This document shows, in pieces, positions 27,591-37,425 of a stretch of DNA of 64,000 nucleotides. Both the position numbers and the translations under genes were made by a program. The notes beneath the pieces were generated by a model that saw nothing but the letters and a program-made list of their open reading frames with translations, did not search any database and was not told where the DNA came from. This DNA comes from an uncultured Ignavibacteriota bacterium (lineage in GTDB: Bacteria > Bacteroidota > Ignavibacteria > UBA10030 > UBA8401), in NCBI GenBank assembly GCA_903884005.1, contig CAISDA010000013.1, positions 62,001-126,000 of the forward strand, read 5' to 3'. How positions within the stretch are numbered: the first letter of the stretch is position 1; each line of letters starts with the position of its first letter.

Positions 27591-28987
27591 AGGATATAGC
27601 GGCTGAGGTCCTTATCCTTTGCGATCGTGTTGAGCTTTTCGGCGACCATTGCATCGCCGATTGTCATAGACGTCGATGTTGTTTTGTCCGGAGCGTCGAA
27701 GAGTATTTCCTCGAGCAGGCTTGTCATGATCGTGTGCAGACGGCGCGCGCCGATATTTTCAACCTCCTCGTTCACGCGTGTGGCAATGCGGGCGATGGAC
27801 CGGATCGCGTCCTCGGTGAATGTCAGCGCGATGCCTTCGGTCTGCATGAGCGCGGTATACTGCTTCAGGAGCGCATTCTGGGGGAGCGTCAGGATCTTGA
27901 CGAAATCGTCTTCGGTCAGGCTCTTTAATTCGACGCGGATCGGAAAACGTCCTTGAAGTTCGGGGATAAGATCCGACGGTTTCGAGACGTGGAAGGCGCC
28001 CGAGGCGATGAACAGGATGTGATCGGTGCGGACCATGCCGTACTTCGTTCCGACCGTCGAGCCCTCGACGATGGGGAGGAGGTCGCGCTGCACGCCTTCG
28101 CGCGAAACATCCGGGCCGCCGGCCGCCGAGCGCGTACCGGCTATTTTATCGACTTCGTCGATGAAGACGATGCCCGTGTTCTCTACCCGCCGCACCGCTT
28201 CCTTTACGACGCTTTCCTGATCGATGAGCTTTTGCGCCTCATCGGAGGTCAGCATTTTTTTTGCCTCGGCCACAGTGAGCTTCCGCTTCTTCACTTTCTT
28301 CGGGATCATGCCGCCGAGCATCTCCTGAATATTAACGCCCATCTCTTCCATGTTGAACGGGCCGAAGACCTGCATGGACGGGAGCTGGTCCACAGGCACA
28401 TCGATCTCGATCTCACGATCGTCCAATTTCCCGGCCTTGATCTTTTCACGAAACCGCGTGCGTGTTTTTTCGTTCAGTTCTTCGTCGGCCGCGGCCGTTT
28501 CGGGTGTGTGCGAGTCGTCGCGCTTATGCTTTTTCACGGAGGGGATGAGGATGTCCAGTATCCGTTCCTCGGCCATACGCTGGGCCTTTTCCTGCACCAT
28601 AGCCGTCTGTTCGGTGCGGACCATGACCACGGCAAGCTCCGTCAGGTCGCGTATCATCGATTCGACGTCCCGTCCAACGTATCCGACCTCGGTATATTTC
28701 GACGCTTCCACTTTGATGAACGGCGCGTTTGCCAGTTTTGCCAGACGCCGGGCGATCTCAGTTTTCCCCACGCCGGTGGGGCCGATGAGGATGATATTGT
28801 TCGGCATGATATCGTCGCGGATGTCATCGGGCACCTGGAGGCGGCGCCAGCGGTTGCGCAGGGCGATGGCGACCAATTTTTTTGCGTCATGCTGGCCGAT
28901 GATGTATTTGTCCAGTTCGCTGACGATCTGCGTCGGAGTGAATTCCTGGTCCTGACGATAGGTGATGCTATCAGATTTTGATTTCAT
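27587..28987 (-). CDS. hslU: ATP-dependent protease ATPase subunit HslU
   Basis: 466 residues; the AAA+ unfoldase that feeds substrates to HslV. N-terminal [20 protein letters not shown], Walker [10 protein letters not shown], Walker B region [15 protein letters not shown], sensor region [20 protein letters not shown] and a C-terminal tail ending DLSRYIL, which normally docks into HslV. The I-domain lies around residues 115-240. It starts just after the hslV stop, forming the usual HslVU operon at the end of a long minus-strand run. Confidence 0.97.
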   Translation of the reverse strand: MKSKSDSITYRQDQEFTPTQIVSELDKYIIGQHDAKKLVAIALRNRWRRLQVPDDIRDDIMPNNIILIGPTGVGKTEIARRLAKLANAPFIKVEASKYTEVGYVGRDVESMIRDLTELAVVMVRTEQTAMVQEKAQRMAEERILDILIPSVKKHKRDDSHTPETAAADEELNEKTRTRFREKIKAGKLDDREIEIDVPVDQLPSMQVFGPFNMEEMGVNIQEMLGGMIPKKVKKRKLTVAEAKKMLTSDEAQKLIDQESVVKEAVRRVENTGIVFIDEVDKIAGTRSAAGGPDVSREGVQRDLLPIVEGSTVGTKYGMVRTDHILFIASGAFHVSKPSDLIPELQGRFPIRVELKSLTEDDFVKILTLPQNALLKQYTALMQTEGIALTFTEDAIRSIARIATRVNEEVENIGARRLHTIMTSLLEEILFDAPDKTTSTSMTIGDAMVAEKLNTIAKDKDLSRYIL

Positions 28988-28992
28988 TGTCG

Positions 28993-29541
28993 TTACAGCT
29001 CAAGGATCGTGATGTGAGAATTCGTGTAAATGCAAATATTCGAAGCTGTTTCGAGCGATTCCTGAACGATGTCTTTTGCGGTCAGCTCCGTATGCTTCAG
29101 GAGCATGCGTGCCGCGGCCAGGGCATAGCTGCCTCCGGAACCGATCGCAATAATGCCGTCATCGGGAGCGATGACATCACCGGTGCCCGAGATGATGTAC
29201 GCGGCATCCTTGCTCATGACGCCGAGCATCGCTTCAAGCCTGCGCAGATATTTATCCATCCGCCAGTCTTTCGCCAACGCGACGGCGGAGCGTTCGACAT
29301 TGCCCTGATACGACTGCAGCTTTTCTTCGAACCGCTCCATCAGCGCAAACGCGTCGGCGGACGCGCCGGCAAACCCGACAAGTACGGTATTGTTATAGAG
29401 GGGGAAGACTTTGCGTGTGGTTTGTTTCATCACAGTCGCGCCAAGCGTGACCTGCCCGTCGCTGCCGAGCGCTATTTTGCCGTTGCGCGACAGACCGATG
29501 ATGGTGGTGGCGTGGAGCTCCTGCTGCATGAATGTGCTCAT
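28993..29541 (-). CDS. hslV: ATP-dependent protease peptidase subunit HslV
   Basis: 182 residues. The proteasome-like core is clear ([36 protein letters not shown]). The catalytic Thr of E. coli HslV immediately follows Met; here the equivalent TTII begins at residue 12, after [11 protein letters not shown], so a short propeptide must be removed, or translation starts at Met5. A longer N-terminus of the form HATTI is also known from Firmicutes-type HslV. It precedes hslU with a 5-base gap. Confidence 0.95.
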   Translation of the reverse strand: MSTFMQQELHATTIIGLSRNGKIALGSDGQVTLGATVMKQTTRKVFPLYNNTVLVGFAGASADAFALMERFEEKLQSYQGNVERSAVALAKDWRMDKYLRRLEAMLGVMSKDAAYIISGTGDVIAPDDGIIAIGSGGSYALAAARMLLKHTELTAKDIVQESLETASNICIYTNSHITILEL

Positions 29542-29561
29542 TAGCGTGGTTGATGAGAATG

Positions 29562-31010
29562 TTAAATTTTACGGCGTAACCGGGCGACGGGAAGCATCAT
29601 CGATTCGCGGTACTTGGCGACCGTTCTTCGCGCGATATTGTACCCCTGCTCGTTCAGCACTTCCGCAATGCGGTCGTCGCTGAATGGCTTGTGCGGATCT
29701 TCGCTCGTGAGGATCTCGCGGATGCGTTCCTTCACTTCCTTGTTCGCCACTTCTTCGCCGCTGGTGCAGGTGATGCCTTCGCTGAAGAAATGCCGCAGTT
29801 CGTAGACGCCGTAATCGGTCTGAACATATTTGCCGTTGACCACACGGCTGATCGTGGAGATGTCCATCAGTATCGCTTCGGCGATGTTCTTGTAGATGAG
29901 CGGTTTTAATCCCTCGCCGTGTTCGAAAAAATGCCGCTGCCGTTCGACGATGGTGCGCATGACCCTCAGCATGGTATCGCGGCGCTGATGGATCGAGGCG
30001 ATGAACCATTTTGCCGCCTCGAATTTCTGGCGGAGAAACAATTTCGTATCGGGTGTAACGCCGTTCTTGCGCTTCGAGATGAGATTGCGGTAGTTCCTGT
30101 TGATGCGCAGGGGCGGCACATTCTTGTCGTTGAGCTGGATGATGAAATCGCCGTCGTCTTTGCTCACAATAAAATCGGGTGTGAGGTAATTTTCCTGCGT
30201 CGAGATCGTGCCTTCGCCGGGTTTCGGATTGAGATGCGAGATGAGCGTGAGGACTTGTTTGATATCGTCGAGTTGCAGCCCCATGATCTTGGCCACCACT
30301 TCGAAATGCTTTTTCGTGAAGGCGTCGAAGTGATCGGTGAGCATCGTGATCGCGCGATCGCGGAGGTCTTCGTCGCAGTCGATGGCTTCGAGCTGGACAA
30401 GGAGGCATTCCTGCAGGGTCCGCGAACCGATGCCGATGGGCTCCAGGCGCTGAATGATCGAGAGGACTTCCTCGGCCATCGGGACCGTGATGTGCATCTG
30501 GAGCGAGAGGTTGATGTCGTTCACGATATCCGTGATGTCGCGATGCAGGTACCCGTCCTCGTCGATGTTGCCGATAATTTCATTGGCAACGAGCATGCCT
30601 TTTTCGGTCAGATCTCCGAGCTGAAGCTGGTCGCGCAGTTTTTGAGCGAGAGGTTCGGACGCGGGGATCGGGTAATCTTCACGGTCCTCGTCGTTGTTGA
30701 CCTCGGACTTGGGCGTATAGTTGACGTCATCGTTTAAGAAATCTTCAAACGTAAATTCATCTTCTTTTTTTGCCGCGACAGGTTCTTCAGGAGTCGCTTC
30801 CACTTCCGCTTCACCTTCCTCAGTGGTCGTATCGTCCTGCTGCAGCTCGAGCTCGTCTTCGGCGCCTTCCTCGAGCATCGGATTTATTTCCAGCTCCGTT
30901 TTGATCCGCTGTTCGAGCGAGAGCGTCGGGAGCTGGAGCAATTTCAGATACTGGATCTGTTGCGGCGTCAGCTTCTGCAGCAGCTTTAATTGTTGGGAGA
31001 GATGAAGCAT
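29562..31010 (-). CDS. rpoN: RNA polymerase sigma-54 factor
   Basis: 482 residues. Region I is Gln/Leu-rich ([20 protein letters not shown]), region II is strongly acidic ([19 protein letters not shown]), and the C-terminal RpoN box is present ([15 protein letters not shown]). It directs transcription from -24/-12 promoters and needs bEBP-type activator ATPases, none of which is encoded here. It lies between the DUF3109 gene and hslV in a close-packed minus-strand run, with 20-30-base gaps on both sides. Confidence 0.96.
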   Translation of the reverse strand: MLHLSQQLKLLQKLTPQQIQYLKLLQLPTLSLEQRIKTELEINPMLEEGAEDELELQQDDTTTEEGEAEVEATPEEPVAAKKEDEFTFEDFLNDDVNYTPKSEVNNDEDREDYPIPASEPLAQKLRDQLQLGDLTEKGMLVANEIIGNIDEDGYLHRDITDIVNDINLSLQMHITVPMAEEVLSIIQRLEPIGIGSRTLQECLLVQLEAIDCDEDLRDRAITMLTDHFDAFTKKHFEVVAKIMGLQLDDIKQVLTLISHLNPKPGEGTISTQENYLTPDFIVSKDDGDFIIQLNDKNVPPLRINRNYRNLISKRKNGVTPDTKLFLRQKFEAAKWFIASIHQRRDTMLRVMRTIVERQRHFFEHGEGLKPLIYKNIAEAILMDISTISRVVNGKYVQTDYGVYELRHFFSEGITCTSGEEVANKEVKERIREILTSEDPHKPFSDDRIAEVLNEQGYNIARRTVAKYRESMMLPVARLRRKI

Positions 31011-31036
31011 AATATCCTGTAAAAAGAAATAATAAA

Positions 31037-31639
31037 TTATCCCTGGCTGGTTGATTGTGTATCAAGCGCCGTGTGTAAGGCCTTGGTCCATTGTTTTCCG
31101 AATGCACGCTCGAGCGGATCGCGCAGCACATGCTGCAGGCGTGCATCGCGGTGTTCGCCCAAATGAAGCGCCGGATGGCATTCCTCAAAGAATTCGTAAT
31201 AGATTTTTTTTCCGGACGGATGCAGTCTGATCGGGAAGAGGTGGCACGAAAGCGGTTTGCGCCACGTTGTCTTGTTTGCCAGATAGGCCGTTTCGAAAGC
31301 GCATTTGGCAATGCCATCCACGTAATGGACGAACACGCAGGCAGCATTGTTCAGGCAAGGGGTCGCCAAATTTCCCGGCACGCCCTCCGATAATCCGAAG
31401 TGTTCCGCGAGATTCCGATGAGCTTCAGGCAAATAGTCAACAATGGCCGGAAATGCCTTCACTATTTCATCTTTTTCCGCATCCGTGATGGGCGCACCGC
31501 GGCCGCCGGGCGACGTGCAGCATGCCCCTTTACAGATTGTGACATCGCACAGGAAGCGGATAGAGGCGATTTGCTCATCAACTTCTATTTCGTCGATAAT
31601 AAACATACAAAAAGATACATTATTTTCGACAAAGAGCAA
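31037..31639 (-). CDS. DUF3109 family cysteine-rich protein
   Basis: 200 residues. The family signature is clear: CDVTICKGACCTSPGGRGAP near residues 28-47, then cysteines in PCLNNAACVFV, IAKCAFE and SCHLFPIRL, and a final EECHPAL. The spacing of cysteines suggests an iron-sulfur or zinc site, as proposed for this family, whose function is not established. The ATG at 31639 gives a sensible N-terminus. It lies between ftsX and rpoN. Confidence 0.85.
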   Translation of the reverse strand: MLFVENNVSFCMFIIDEIEVDEQIASIRFLCDVTICKGACCTSPGGRGAPITDAEKDEIVKAFPAIVDYLPEAHRNLAEHFGLSEGVPGNLATPCLNNAACVFVHYVDGIAKCAFETAYLANKTTWRKPLSCHLFPIRLHPSGKKIYYEFFEECHPALHLGEHRDARLQHVLRDPLERAFGKQWTKALHTALDTQSTSQG

Positions 31640-31668
31640 AGAAAAAACAACTTATGGTACGACATTTG

Positions 31669-32547
31669 TTAAAGGCCGATCTTTTCGGTGATGAATTTCC
31701 GAATGGACAGCGCGCTGCCTGCAAAGCCGAGCATGATGCCGGTAGTGGCGATGGCCGCGTACATGAACGGCGGTACCAAAAGGAATTCGGAAAGATCCTG
31801 ACCCAGCAGGCGTGTGACGTACGTGTCGACAAGGTAGAGCAGCAGGCAGGCCAGCATGCCTCCGAGCGCGCCCTGAAGAATGCCTTCGATGAAGAACGGC
31901 AGCCGTATGAACATGCGGGTGGCCCCGACAAGTTTCATTGTGGTGATGAGTTGCCGTTTTGAATAAATGATGAGGCGTATGGTATTGGAGACGAGCAAAA
32001 GCGCCGTGATGCAGAGAGCCAGCCCGATCGCCGCACTGACAAGGACGAACGTGCGCGACCGCCTGTCCAGCAGTTCCAGCAGTGTTTTCCGGTAGATGAT
32101 GTCGTCGATGCCCGGGATGTGTTTCAGCTGTAGAGCGATGGCGGCGGCGCTGTCTGCGTTCTTCGATCCGGCCGACAAATAAATTTTGAACGACGGAGGA
32201 AGCGGATTAAAATCCAGCACTCCGTGTATGTCCTCGCCGAATTCTTCCTTGAAGATAAGGGCTGCCTGATCCTTCGAAACGAATTTTGTTCCTGCCACTC
32301 CGTGCACCGCGCGCAGGGCGGCATCGACGGCGGTGCAGAGTGAATCGGGAGCGGGCTCTGCCAGAAAGACTTCCATTTCCACGCGGTCTCTGAATGAGTT
32401 GACGATCCGGGAGGTGTTCATATAGGTGATGGCGAACAGTCCCAACAATACCAGCGCTGCGGCGATCGTGACGATGGACGTCGTCATGGCTAGCCGCGTG
32501 CGGCGGAATCCGGACAATCCCTCTTTCATGATGTATTGGATGATCAT
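31669..32547 (-). CDS. ftsX: Cell-division permease-like protein FtsX
   Basis: 292 residues from the ATG at 32547 (MIIQYIMKEGLSGFRRTRLA). A first membrane segment (IVTIAAALVLLGLFAITYM) is followed by an extracytoplasmic domain of about 110 residues, then three more membrane segments in the C-terminal half. This is the FtsX layout; FtsX couples the ABC protein FtsE to cell-wall hydrolases at the septum. ftsE is not adjacent, so the partner must be encoded elsewhere. The frame is open upstream to 32703, but that part overlaps pheA and does not resemble FtsX. Confidence 0.9.
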   Translation of the reverse strand: MIIQYIMKEGLSGFRRTRLAMTTSIVTIAAALVLLGLFAITYMNTSRIVNSFRDRVEMEVFLAEPAPDSLCTAVDAALRAVHGVAGTKFVSKDQAALIFKEEFGEDIHGVLDFNPLPPSFKIYLSAGSKNADSAAAIALQLKHIPGIDDIIYRKTLLELLDRRSRTFVLVSAAIGLALCITALLLVSNTIRLIIYSKRQLITTMKLVGATRMFIRLPFFIEGILQGALGGMLACLLLYLVDTYVTRLLGQDLSEFLLVPPFMYAAIATTGIMLGFAGSALSIRKFITEKIGL

Positions 32548-32564
32548 AGTTTCTCTTTGAAATG

Positions 32565-33398
32565 TTACCGGACGATTGCACCGGCGGGGTACGATCCGAG
32601 ATTCTTGAAATACGTCGTCAATTCCTGAAGATGATTGATGGCGTTGGTGAAGTCGGTTCCGAGCGGATTGGCGTCGATATCGACGAAAAACAAGTATTCC
32701 CATGGCCTGCCGACATAGGGGCGCGATTCGATCTTCAAGAGATTGATGTTTCTCAGCGCGAACACGGCGAGCGTTTTAAAAAGGGATCCGGGCGTATTTT
32801 TTATCGCAAAAATAAGCGACGTCTTCATCCCTTTTTTCACAGTGATCGGCTTTCGTGAGATGACGAGGAAGCGCGTGAAGTTCCGATGATCGGTTTCAAT
32901 GTTCGACCGGAGTATCTTCAAGTTATAATGAGCTGCGGCGCTGGCGCTGGCAATGGCGGCGGCATCGGTCCGGTGCTCTTCGGCGATCATTTTTGCCGCG
33001 CCTGCGGTGTCATAGAACGGATGGGACGAGACATTCTTCAGCGTGCGCAGGAACGCATCGGATTGTCCCAGGCCCTGCGGATGCGAATAGACATGGCGCA
33101 CGTCCTTCAGTTTCGTCTCCGGGAGCGCAAGAAGATTCATGCCGATGCGAAGCTTGATCTCGCCCACGACGAACAGGGGGTACTGCTGAAGAAGATCATA
33201 ATTCTGGTGGACGCTGCCGAAGAGGGAATTCTCGATCGGCACGACGGCGCGTTGCGATCTTCCTTCGGCGACGTCGTCGAACAGATCGCGGAACGACTCC
33301 CGGGGTATCGGCCGGCTGCTATTCTGAAAATACGCGAGGCATGCCTGTTCACTGAATGCGCCCGCTTCGCCTTGGAATGACACCTTGATAGTTTTCAT
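32565..33398 (-). CDS. pheA: Prephenate dehydratase
   Basis: 277 residues; converts prephenate to phenylpyruvate in phenylalanine synthesis. The catalytic domain begins VSFQGEAGAFSEQACLAYF and includes PIENSLFGSVHQNYDLL and the NFTRFLVIS motif with the catalytic Thr. A C-terminal ACT domain carries the Phe-binding ESRP motif (LLKIESRPYVGRPWEYLFF). No chorismate mutase domain is fused. ATG 33398 gives the canonical start; upstream in-frame sequence overlaps the preceding lipoprotein gene. Confidence 0.95.
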   Translation of the reverse strand: MKTIKVSFQGEAGAFSEQACLAYFQNSSRPIPRESFRDLFDDVAEGRSQRAVVPIENSLFGSVHQNYDLLQQYPLFVVGEIKLRIGMNLLALPETKLKDVRHVYSHPQGLGQSDAFLRTLKNVSSHPFYDTAGAAKMIAEEHRTDAAAIASASAAAHYNLKILRSNIETDHRNFTRFLVISRKPITVKKGMKTSLIFAIKNTPGSLFKTLAVFALRNINLLKIESRPYVGRPWEYLFFVDIDANPLGTDFTNAINHLQELTTYFKNLGSYPAGAIVR

Positions 33399-33408
33399 GA
33401 GAGGTGGA

Positions 33409-33912
33409 TTAGAAATTCGATTCGTCCCGCCATCGTGTGATTCTCCAATTGTCCGATTGCTGCAGACGTTCCAGCGATATGTTGGCGTACCCGTCCACGC
33501 GCATGATATCGCTCGCATTGAACGTCACCGTGAGATTGAAATTCCGTGTCAGCGTCAGACTCACGCTGTCTCCGTCCATCGCGATGGTGCTGTTCCAGAC
33601 GAGATCCAGCCGCTGCGCATTTTGAAACAGGCCGTAGGTGGTGCGCATGTCGTCGTCCCTTCCCCAAAATACGTCGACGCCCTTGTCGTAATCCTTATAC
33701 ACAAAAATGAAATTGGACGCGAGCAGCGCGCCGTAGATTGTCGTGTCGCGGAAGAGATAGGCCTGCTTGAAATTTTGGAAGACGCCTTCGACAGTGCGCT
33801 GGTCGCCGAGGATCGAATTGCTGCCGCTCGGGTTCGTGTCCAGGGCCGGCGCGAACGGATTGACGCACGAGAGCTCGATCGAGCCGAGGAGCACAAACAG
33901 GATCCGTCTCAT
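33409..33912 (-). CDS. Small lipoprotein (second of a paralogous pair)
   Basis: 167 residues from ATG 33912, whose first base overlaps the TGA of the preceding gene (ATGA). A short hydrophobic signal ends in LSC (Cys16), giving a lipoprotein. The mature part (TVEGVFQNFKQAYLFRDTTI, then YGALLASNFIFVY and WRITRWRDES) resembles a small NTF2/SnoaL-like alpha+beta domain, as in the upstream protein. Function unknown. Confidence 0.75.
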   Translation of the reverse strand: MRRILFVLLGSIELSCVNPFAPALDTNPSGSNSILGDQRTVEGVFQNFKQAYLFRDTTIYGALLASNFIFVYKDYDKGVDVFWGRDDDMRTTYGLFQNAQRLDLVWNSTIAMDGDSVSLTLTRNFNLTVTFNASDIMRVDGYANISLERLQQSDNWRITRWRDESNF

Positions 33913-34553
33913 TGCGCAAACGCCCCCTTGCAGTCGCTCCAGCTGGAGTCGCGCTTCGTCATGAAGTCGACCCACCGATAAATTGTCCACGATTGATTCT
34001 TGTCCGGCGCTGTGTAGAAATCCGCACGGCCTGCAAATGTCGTCGTCACCGTCGTGAGCCGGTGGGGCATGATGAGAAGATATTCGGAAGAAATGATTGC
34101 CGAATCCGATTGAAAGCGGACGATGGTCGGGTTAAAAAATGTCAGCGATGGAGACGTCGACGACGGGATCGAGGACAATGTGTTCTGAAACGACTGCGAT
34201 TCGGCGGACTTGGACCAGCGGGAGAACACCGACGCGTAACGGACTGCGGCATCGGCCGTCGGCACGAACACGAATGTTTTCGTTCCGGTGAGCGTGTCTG
34301 AAAATAATTTCTGATAGTCCTGCAAATTCTTCTGCTGAACGGCGCTGATAAAATTTTGCAACACGATCTCTGGAGACGACGCGGGCGGATTGATGCCGGT
34401 CGTGCCCACGGGCGATTCCGGATCGCGTGTCTGGAACAATCCGCATCCCGCCAGCAAGAGGCCGAGGAGCGCTGCGATACCGATTCGAGTGCCGTTACAC
34501 CGCAATGCGTCCCTCCAGCGCGCGCGTGAGCGTCGCTTCGTCAGAAAATTCAA
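33909..34553 (-). CDS. Small lipoprotein (first of a paralogous pair)
   Basis: About 214 residues from ATG 34553, which overlaps the 3' end of recR by 59 bases. A TTG start near the recR stop, giving [21 protein letters not shown], is more typical in spacing. The lipobox LAGC is clear. The mature domain ([20 protein letters not shown], then YQKLFSD and [11 protein letters not shown]) has the same plan as the following protein: an amphipathic helix, FxxxY and a C-terminal Trp-x-(I)-x-x-W motif. An NTF2-like fold is inferred. Their place between recR and pheA gives no functional clue. Confidence 0.7.
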   Translation of the reverse strand: MNFLTKRRSRARWRDALRCNGTRIGIAALLGLLLAGCGLFQTRDPESPVGTTGINPPASSPEIVLQNFISAVQQKNLQDYQKLFSDTLTGTKTFVFVPTADAAVRYASVFSRWSKSAESQSFQNTLSSIPSSTSPSLTFFNPTIVRFQSDSAIISSEYLLIMPHRLTTVTTTFAGRADFYTAPDKNQSWTIYRWVDFMTKRDSSWSDCKGAFAQ

Positions 34554-35091
34554 GATTGCTTCCGATCGGCACGCCGCGAGCGATGCGCGTGATCTTGATC
34601 CCCATCGGCTTCAGGAGACGGGAGAGGTACAGCGTCGTCGTTTCGCCTTCCACTGTCGGATTCAGGGCCAGAATGATCTCCTCGGTGTCCGGTTCGATGC
34701 GGACCAGCAGTTCTTTGACTTTCAGGTCCTCGGGGCCGATCCCATCGAGCGGCGAGAGGGCTCCGCCCATGACATGATAGCGCCCGCGGAACTCATTCGT
34801 TTTTTCGATGGCCATCACATCCGTGGGTTCTTCCACGACGCAGATGACACCGGCGTTCCGCTTCGGGCTCGAACAGATGATGCACGGGTCGTTTTCGGTG
34901 ATATTCCAGCACACGGAACAGTAGCGCACGTTGTCTTTCACGCGCACGAGCGATTCGGCGAAACGGACGACCTCTTCCCGCGGCATTTTTAAGACATAGA
35001 GCGCCAGGCGCAGCGCGGTCTTCCGGCCGATGCCGGGAAGCTGCGAAAATTCTTCGACTAATTGTTCGAGCGATTGTGAGGTATAGATCAT
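34495..35091 (-). CDS. recR: Recombination mediator protein RecR
   Basis: 198 residues. Helix-hairpin-helix [17 protein letters not shown] at about 15-31, zinc motif YCSVC with PCIIC at about 57-72, TOPRIM start [10 protein letters not shown] and C-terminal Walker-like [18 protein letters not shown]. It works with RecO/RecF in loading RecA on gapped DNA. The ATG at 35091 is 8 bases after the ybaB stop; ybaB-recR is a widespread gene pair. Confidence 0.96.
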   Translation of the reverse strand: MIYTSQSLEQLVEEFSQLPGIGRKTALRLALYVLKMPREEVVRFAESLVRVKDNVRYCSVCWNITENDPCIICSSPKRNAGVICVVEEPTDVMAIEKTNEFRGRYHVMGGALSPLDGIGPEDLKVKELLVRIEPDTEEIILALNPTVEGETTTLYLSRLLKPMGIKITRIARGVPIGSNLEFSDEATLTRALEGRIAV

Positions 35092-35098
35092 GATCGTT

Positions 35099-35446
35099 TC
35101 AGAAGCCCGGCAGTGATAATCCCGGAATATTCGGGAGTATGCCGGATGTCGCCTTTGCCATATCGGCCTGCGCAATTAATGCGGCTTCGGCAAGGGCTTT
35201 ATTCACTGCGGCAACAATGAGGTCTTCAAGCATGTCGATGTCTTCGGGGTTGAGGGCGTCGCGCTCTATTTTGATCTGCCGTATTTTTTGTTTGCCGGTT
35301 GCGATGACCGTGACCATTCCGCCGCCCGATTCCGCCGTCACTGTTTTCATTTCCAGTTCATCCTGCACGCGCGCGATCTTGTGCTGCATCTCCTGGAGCT
35401 GCTTCAGCATGCCCTGCATATTTTCGCCTAATCCCGGAATATTCAT
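35099..35446 (-). CDS. ybaB: YbaB/EbfC-family nucleoid-associated protein
   Basis: 115 residues from ATG 35446 ([14 protein letters not shown]), preceded by AAAGGAT at suitable spacing. The family pattern is clear: an N-terminal amphipathic helix ([20 protein letters not shown]), [20 protein letters not shown] and a helical C-terminus. The family binds DNA as a dimer. A GTG/ATG at 35470 adds eight residues and is less likely. Confidence 0.92.
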   Translation of the reverse strand: MNIPGLGENMQGMLKQLQEMQHKIARVQDELEMKTVTAESGGGMVTVIATGKQKIRQIKIERDALNPEDIDMLEDLIVAAVNKALAEAALIAQADMAKATSGILPNIPGLSLPGF

Positions 35447-35597
35447 GGAACGTTGTATCCTTTCCACCATTCACACCATCAACGAGGTTTGTTCCCGGAA
35501 CGCTTCACGGGGCCGAGTCACAATATAAAAATTCCGCAGGCGAAAATCCAGAACTGCCGCGGGCGAGGACACGAAGGAGATGGCCGCGCGCACGATG

Positions 35598-36794
35598 TTA
35601 AAAAAAGTCAAGGCAATGGGGGGCCGGCACGGCAAAGGCAGCGTCGAGGAACGCAAGATCGAAATATGCATCGAGCAGTCCCATCTGCCGTGCAGCAGTC
35701 AACGAGATATATCCGGCGTAGATCTGTGCGAATGTCGACACCGTCACTGAAACAATGTTGGGAGTAAGCCCCGCAGAAAATGAAACGGTGTCTCCTTCGA
35801 AGACAATGGTGACGGCTGTCGTGTTTTCGGTGATCTGATCGTCAAGGATGTGAAAGGTCGCGGTTCCGGTCGCGCTGTGGAACCTGCGCAGTCGGAGCGC
35901 CTCATGCACGTCCACTATCCTCATCACGTACCCGTGTCCGTAATGGCCGCCCAGCGGATACATTCCGTACAATGTGCGATTGCTGACGTCGACGGGATCC
36001 GTGCACAGCAGATGGAAAAATTCGTCGCGTGTGTACGGAATGAACAACGGACTCTGTGTTTTATAGACGGCCAAAAATCCCATCAGGCCGCGCAGCGCCT
36101 GCGGTGTCAGGTACACGAATTCTTTCACCGTCACGGTTTCTTTTTCGTCGATAAGCATGTATCCGGTGATGCGTCCGCCGGAATGATGGCACCAGTAGCT
36201 CCAGTGATTTTTCCTGGCCCGACGCACGGCGAAACGCCAGACGTCCAGTGAACGGGTGATCATGCACGTGTTCTGCAGCGCAAAGGTGTCGTAGCATTCG
36301 GCAATGCGGGGCAGTTCGAAATCGCTGGCGGGATGCACTTCGTCGCGTTCTGAGTAGCGCGGAATGGCGGCCGACGGAATCGTGAGCGTCTGAATATCGC
36401 CGATGAGCCCGTATCCCATTTTCTGGTAAAACGATTGTTTGAACGGATACAGGAGCGAGAGCGGCGTGTTCGTGGTCCGCATCGAGGCGTATGCGGCAGT
36501 CATCAATTGTTTGGCGATACCATGCATGCGGAACTCGGGCAGTACCGCCACGCCTCCGATGCCGCCGCTCTTGATGTGTTTTCCCGAGATGACCATTGAA
36601 TGGGGGTGGAGCGTGAGCGATCCCGTAATAACGCCGTCGGCCTCTGCCACCAGGATGTCGTCGAACGTCCTGAACGGGTTTGGCTGCAGATCATCGCACC
36701 ATTCCTCGTGCGTCTTGATGATGCCCGGGAAAGAGACTTCATAGAGACGTGCGATCGCGTCGGTATCATCGATGGTTGCTGTGCGAATGGTCAT
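35598..36794 (-). CDS. Eis-like GNAT acetyltransferase
   Basis: 398 residues. The first GNAT domain (MTIRTATIDDTDAIARLYEV; acetyl-CoA loop GGVAVLPEFRMHGIAKQLM) is followed by a second degenerate GNAT and a C-terminal sterol-carrier-like domain, the three-part layout of Eis (enhanced intracellular survival) proteins. The protein ends in CLDFF; in mycobacterial Eis the C-terminal Phe carboxylate acts in catalysis, so the terminal aromatic is consistent. Such enzymes acetylate amines, including aminoglycosides and peptides; the natural substrate here is unknown. About 150 bases separate it from ybaB. Confidence 0.8.
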   Translation of the reverse strand: MTIRTATIDDTDAIARLYEVSFPGIIKTHEEWCDDLQPNPFRTFDDILVAEADGVITGSLTLHPHSMVISGKHIKSGGIGGVAVLPEFRMHGIAKQLMTAAYASMRTTNTPLSLLYPFKQSFYQKMGYGLIGDIQTLTIPSAAIPRYSERDEVHPASDFELPRIAECYDTFALQNTCMITRSLDVWRFAVRRARKNHWSYWCHHSGGRITGYMLIDEKETVTVKEFVYLTPQALRGLMGFLAVYKTQSPLFIPYTRDEFFHLLCTDPVDVSNRTLYGMYPLGGHYGHGYVMRIVDVHEALRLRRFHSATGTATFHILDDQITENTTAVTIVFEGDTVSFSAGLTPNIVSVTVSTFAQIYAGYISLTAARQMGLLDAYFDLAFLDAAFAVPAPHCLDFF

Positions 36795-36797
36795 GCG

Positions 36798-37403
36798 TTA
36801 CTCGAACATTTCCTGTTCAACTTCCTGAAAAATGATGTGTCCGACGGTAATGTGGCCTTCCTGTATGCGCTGCGTATCGGTCGACGGAATGATGATCGCG
36901 ATATCGGCCAGCGACCGGGATGCGCCGCCTTCATTGCCGAGCAATGCGACAGTTGTGATGCCCATCTCGTGCGCCTTGATGAATGCATTGTTCACACTCG
37001 CCGAATTGCCGCTTGTGCTGATGCCGATGAGCACATCGCCCGATTGTCCGAGTCCTTCCACCGAGCGGGCGAAGACATTGTCGTAGCCGATATCGTTCGC
37101 ACCTCCGGTGAGATTCGACGTATCGGTGGTCAATGCGATCGCCGGAAGCGCGGGACGTTTGATTGAAGGCGAGAGGCGGATCATGCATTCGGTTGCGAGA
37201 TGCTGGGCGTCGGCGGCGCTGCCTCCGTTTCCGCACAACAGGACTTTCCGTTTATTGTTAAATGCCTTGATGACCGCATCGATAGCCTTTGAAATATCAC
37301 CGGTGCAGGCCTCGATCATCTTCAATTTCGTGTCGGCGCTAGCCTTGAGTGAATCTTCTATAAAACTTTGGCGATACAGGAGCGTCAGCGGAAGATGTGC
37401 CAT
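36798..37403 (-). CDS. gmhA: Phosphoheptose isomerase (GmhA type)
   Basis: 201 residues; SIS domain enzyme that converts sedoheptulose 7-phosphate to D-glycero-manno-heptose 7-phosphate for LPS core synthesis. The signature GNGGSAADAQHLATE is complete, and ISTSGNSASV and the C-terminal HIIFQEVEQEMF match the family. ATG 37403 (MAHLPLTLLYRQSF) is preferred over the frame's upstream extension to 37472, which overlaps the preceding gene. It lies three bases from the acetyltransferase gene. Other heptose-pathway genes are not in the window. Confidence 0.88.
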   Translation of the reverse strand: MAHLPLTLLYRQSFIEDSLKASADTKLKMIEACTGDISKAIDAVIKAFNNKRKVLLCGNGGSAADAQHLATECMIRLSPSIKRPALPAIALTTDTSNLTGGANDIGYDNVFARSVEGLGQSGDVLIGISTSGNSASVNNAFIKAHEMGITTVALLGNEGGASRSLADIAIIIPSTDTQRIQEGHITVGHIIFQEVEQEMFE

Positions 37404-37425
37404 AGGGGTTCTCAGAAAAATATAT

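Noticed and set aside
31669..33398. An ftsE gene beside ftsX
   Set aside because: No ABC-ATPase motif in either neighbour; the adjacent genes are DUF3109 and pheA.
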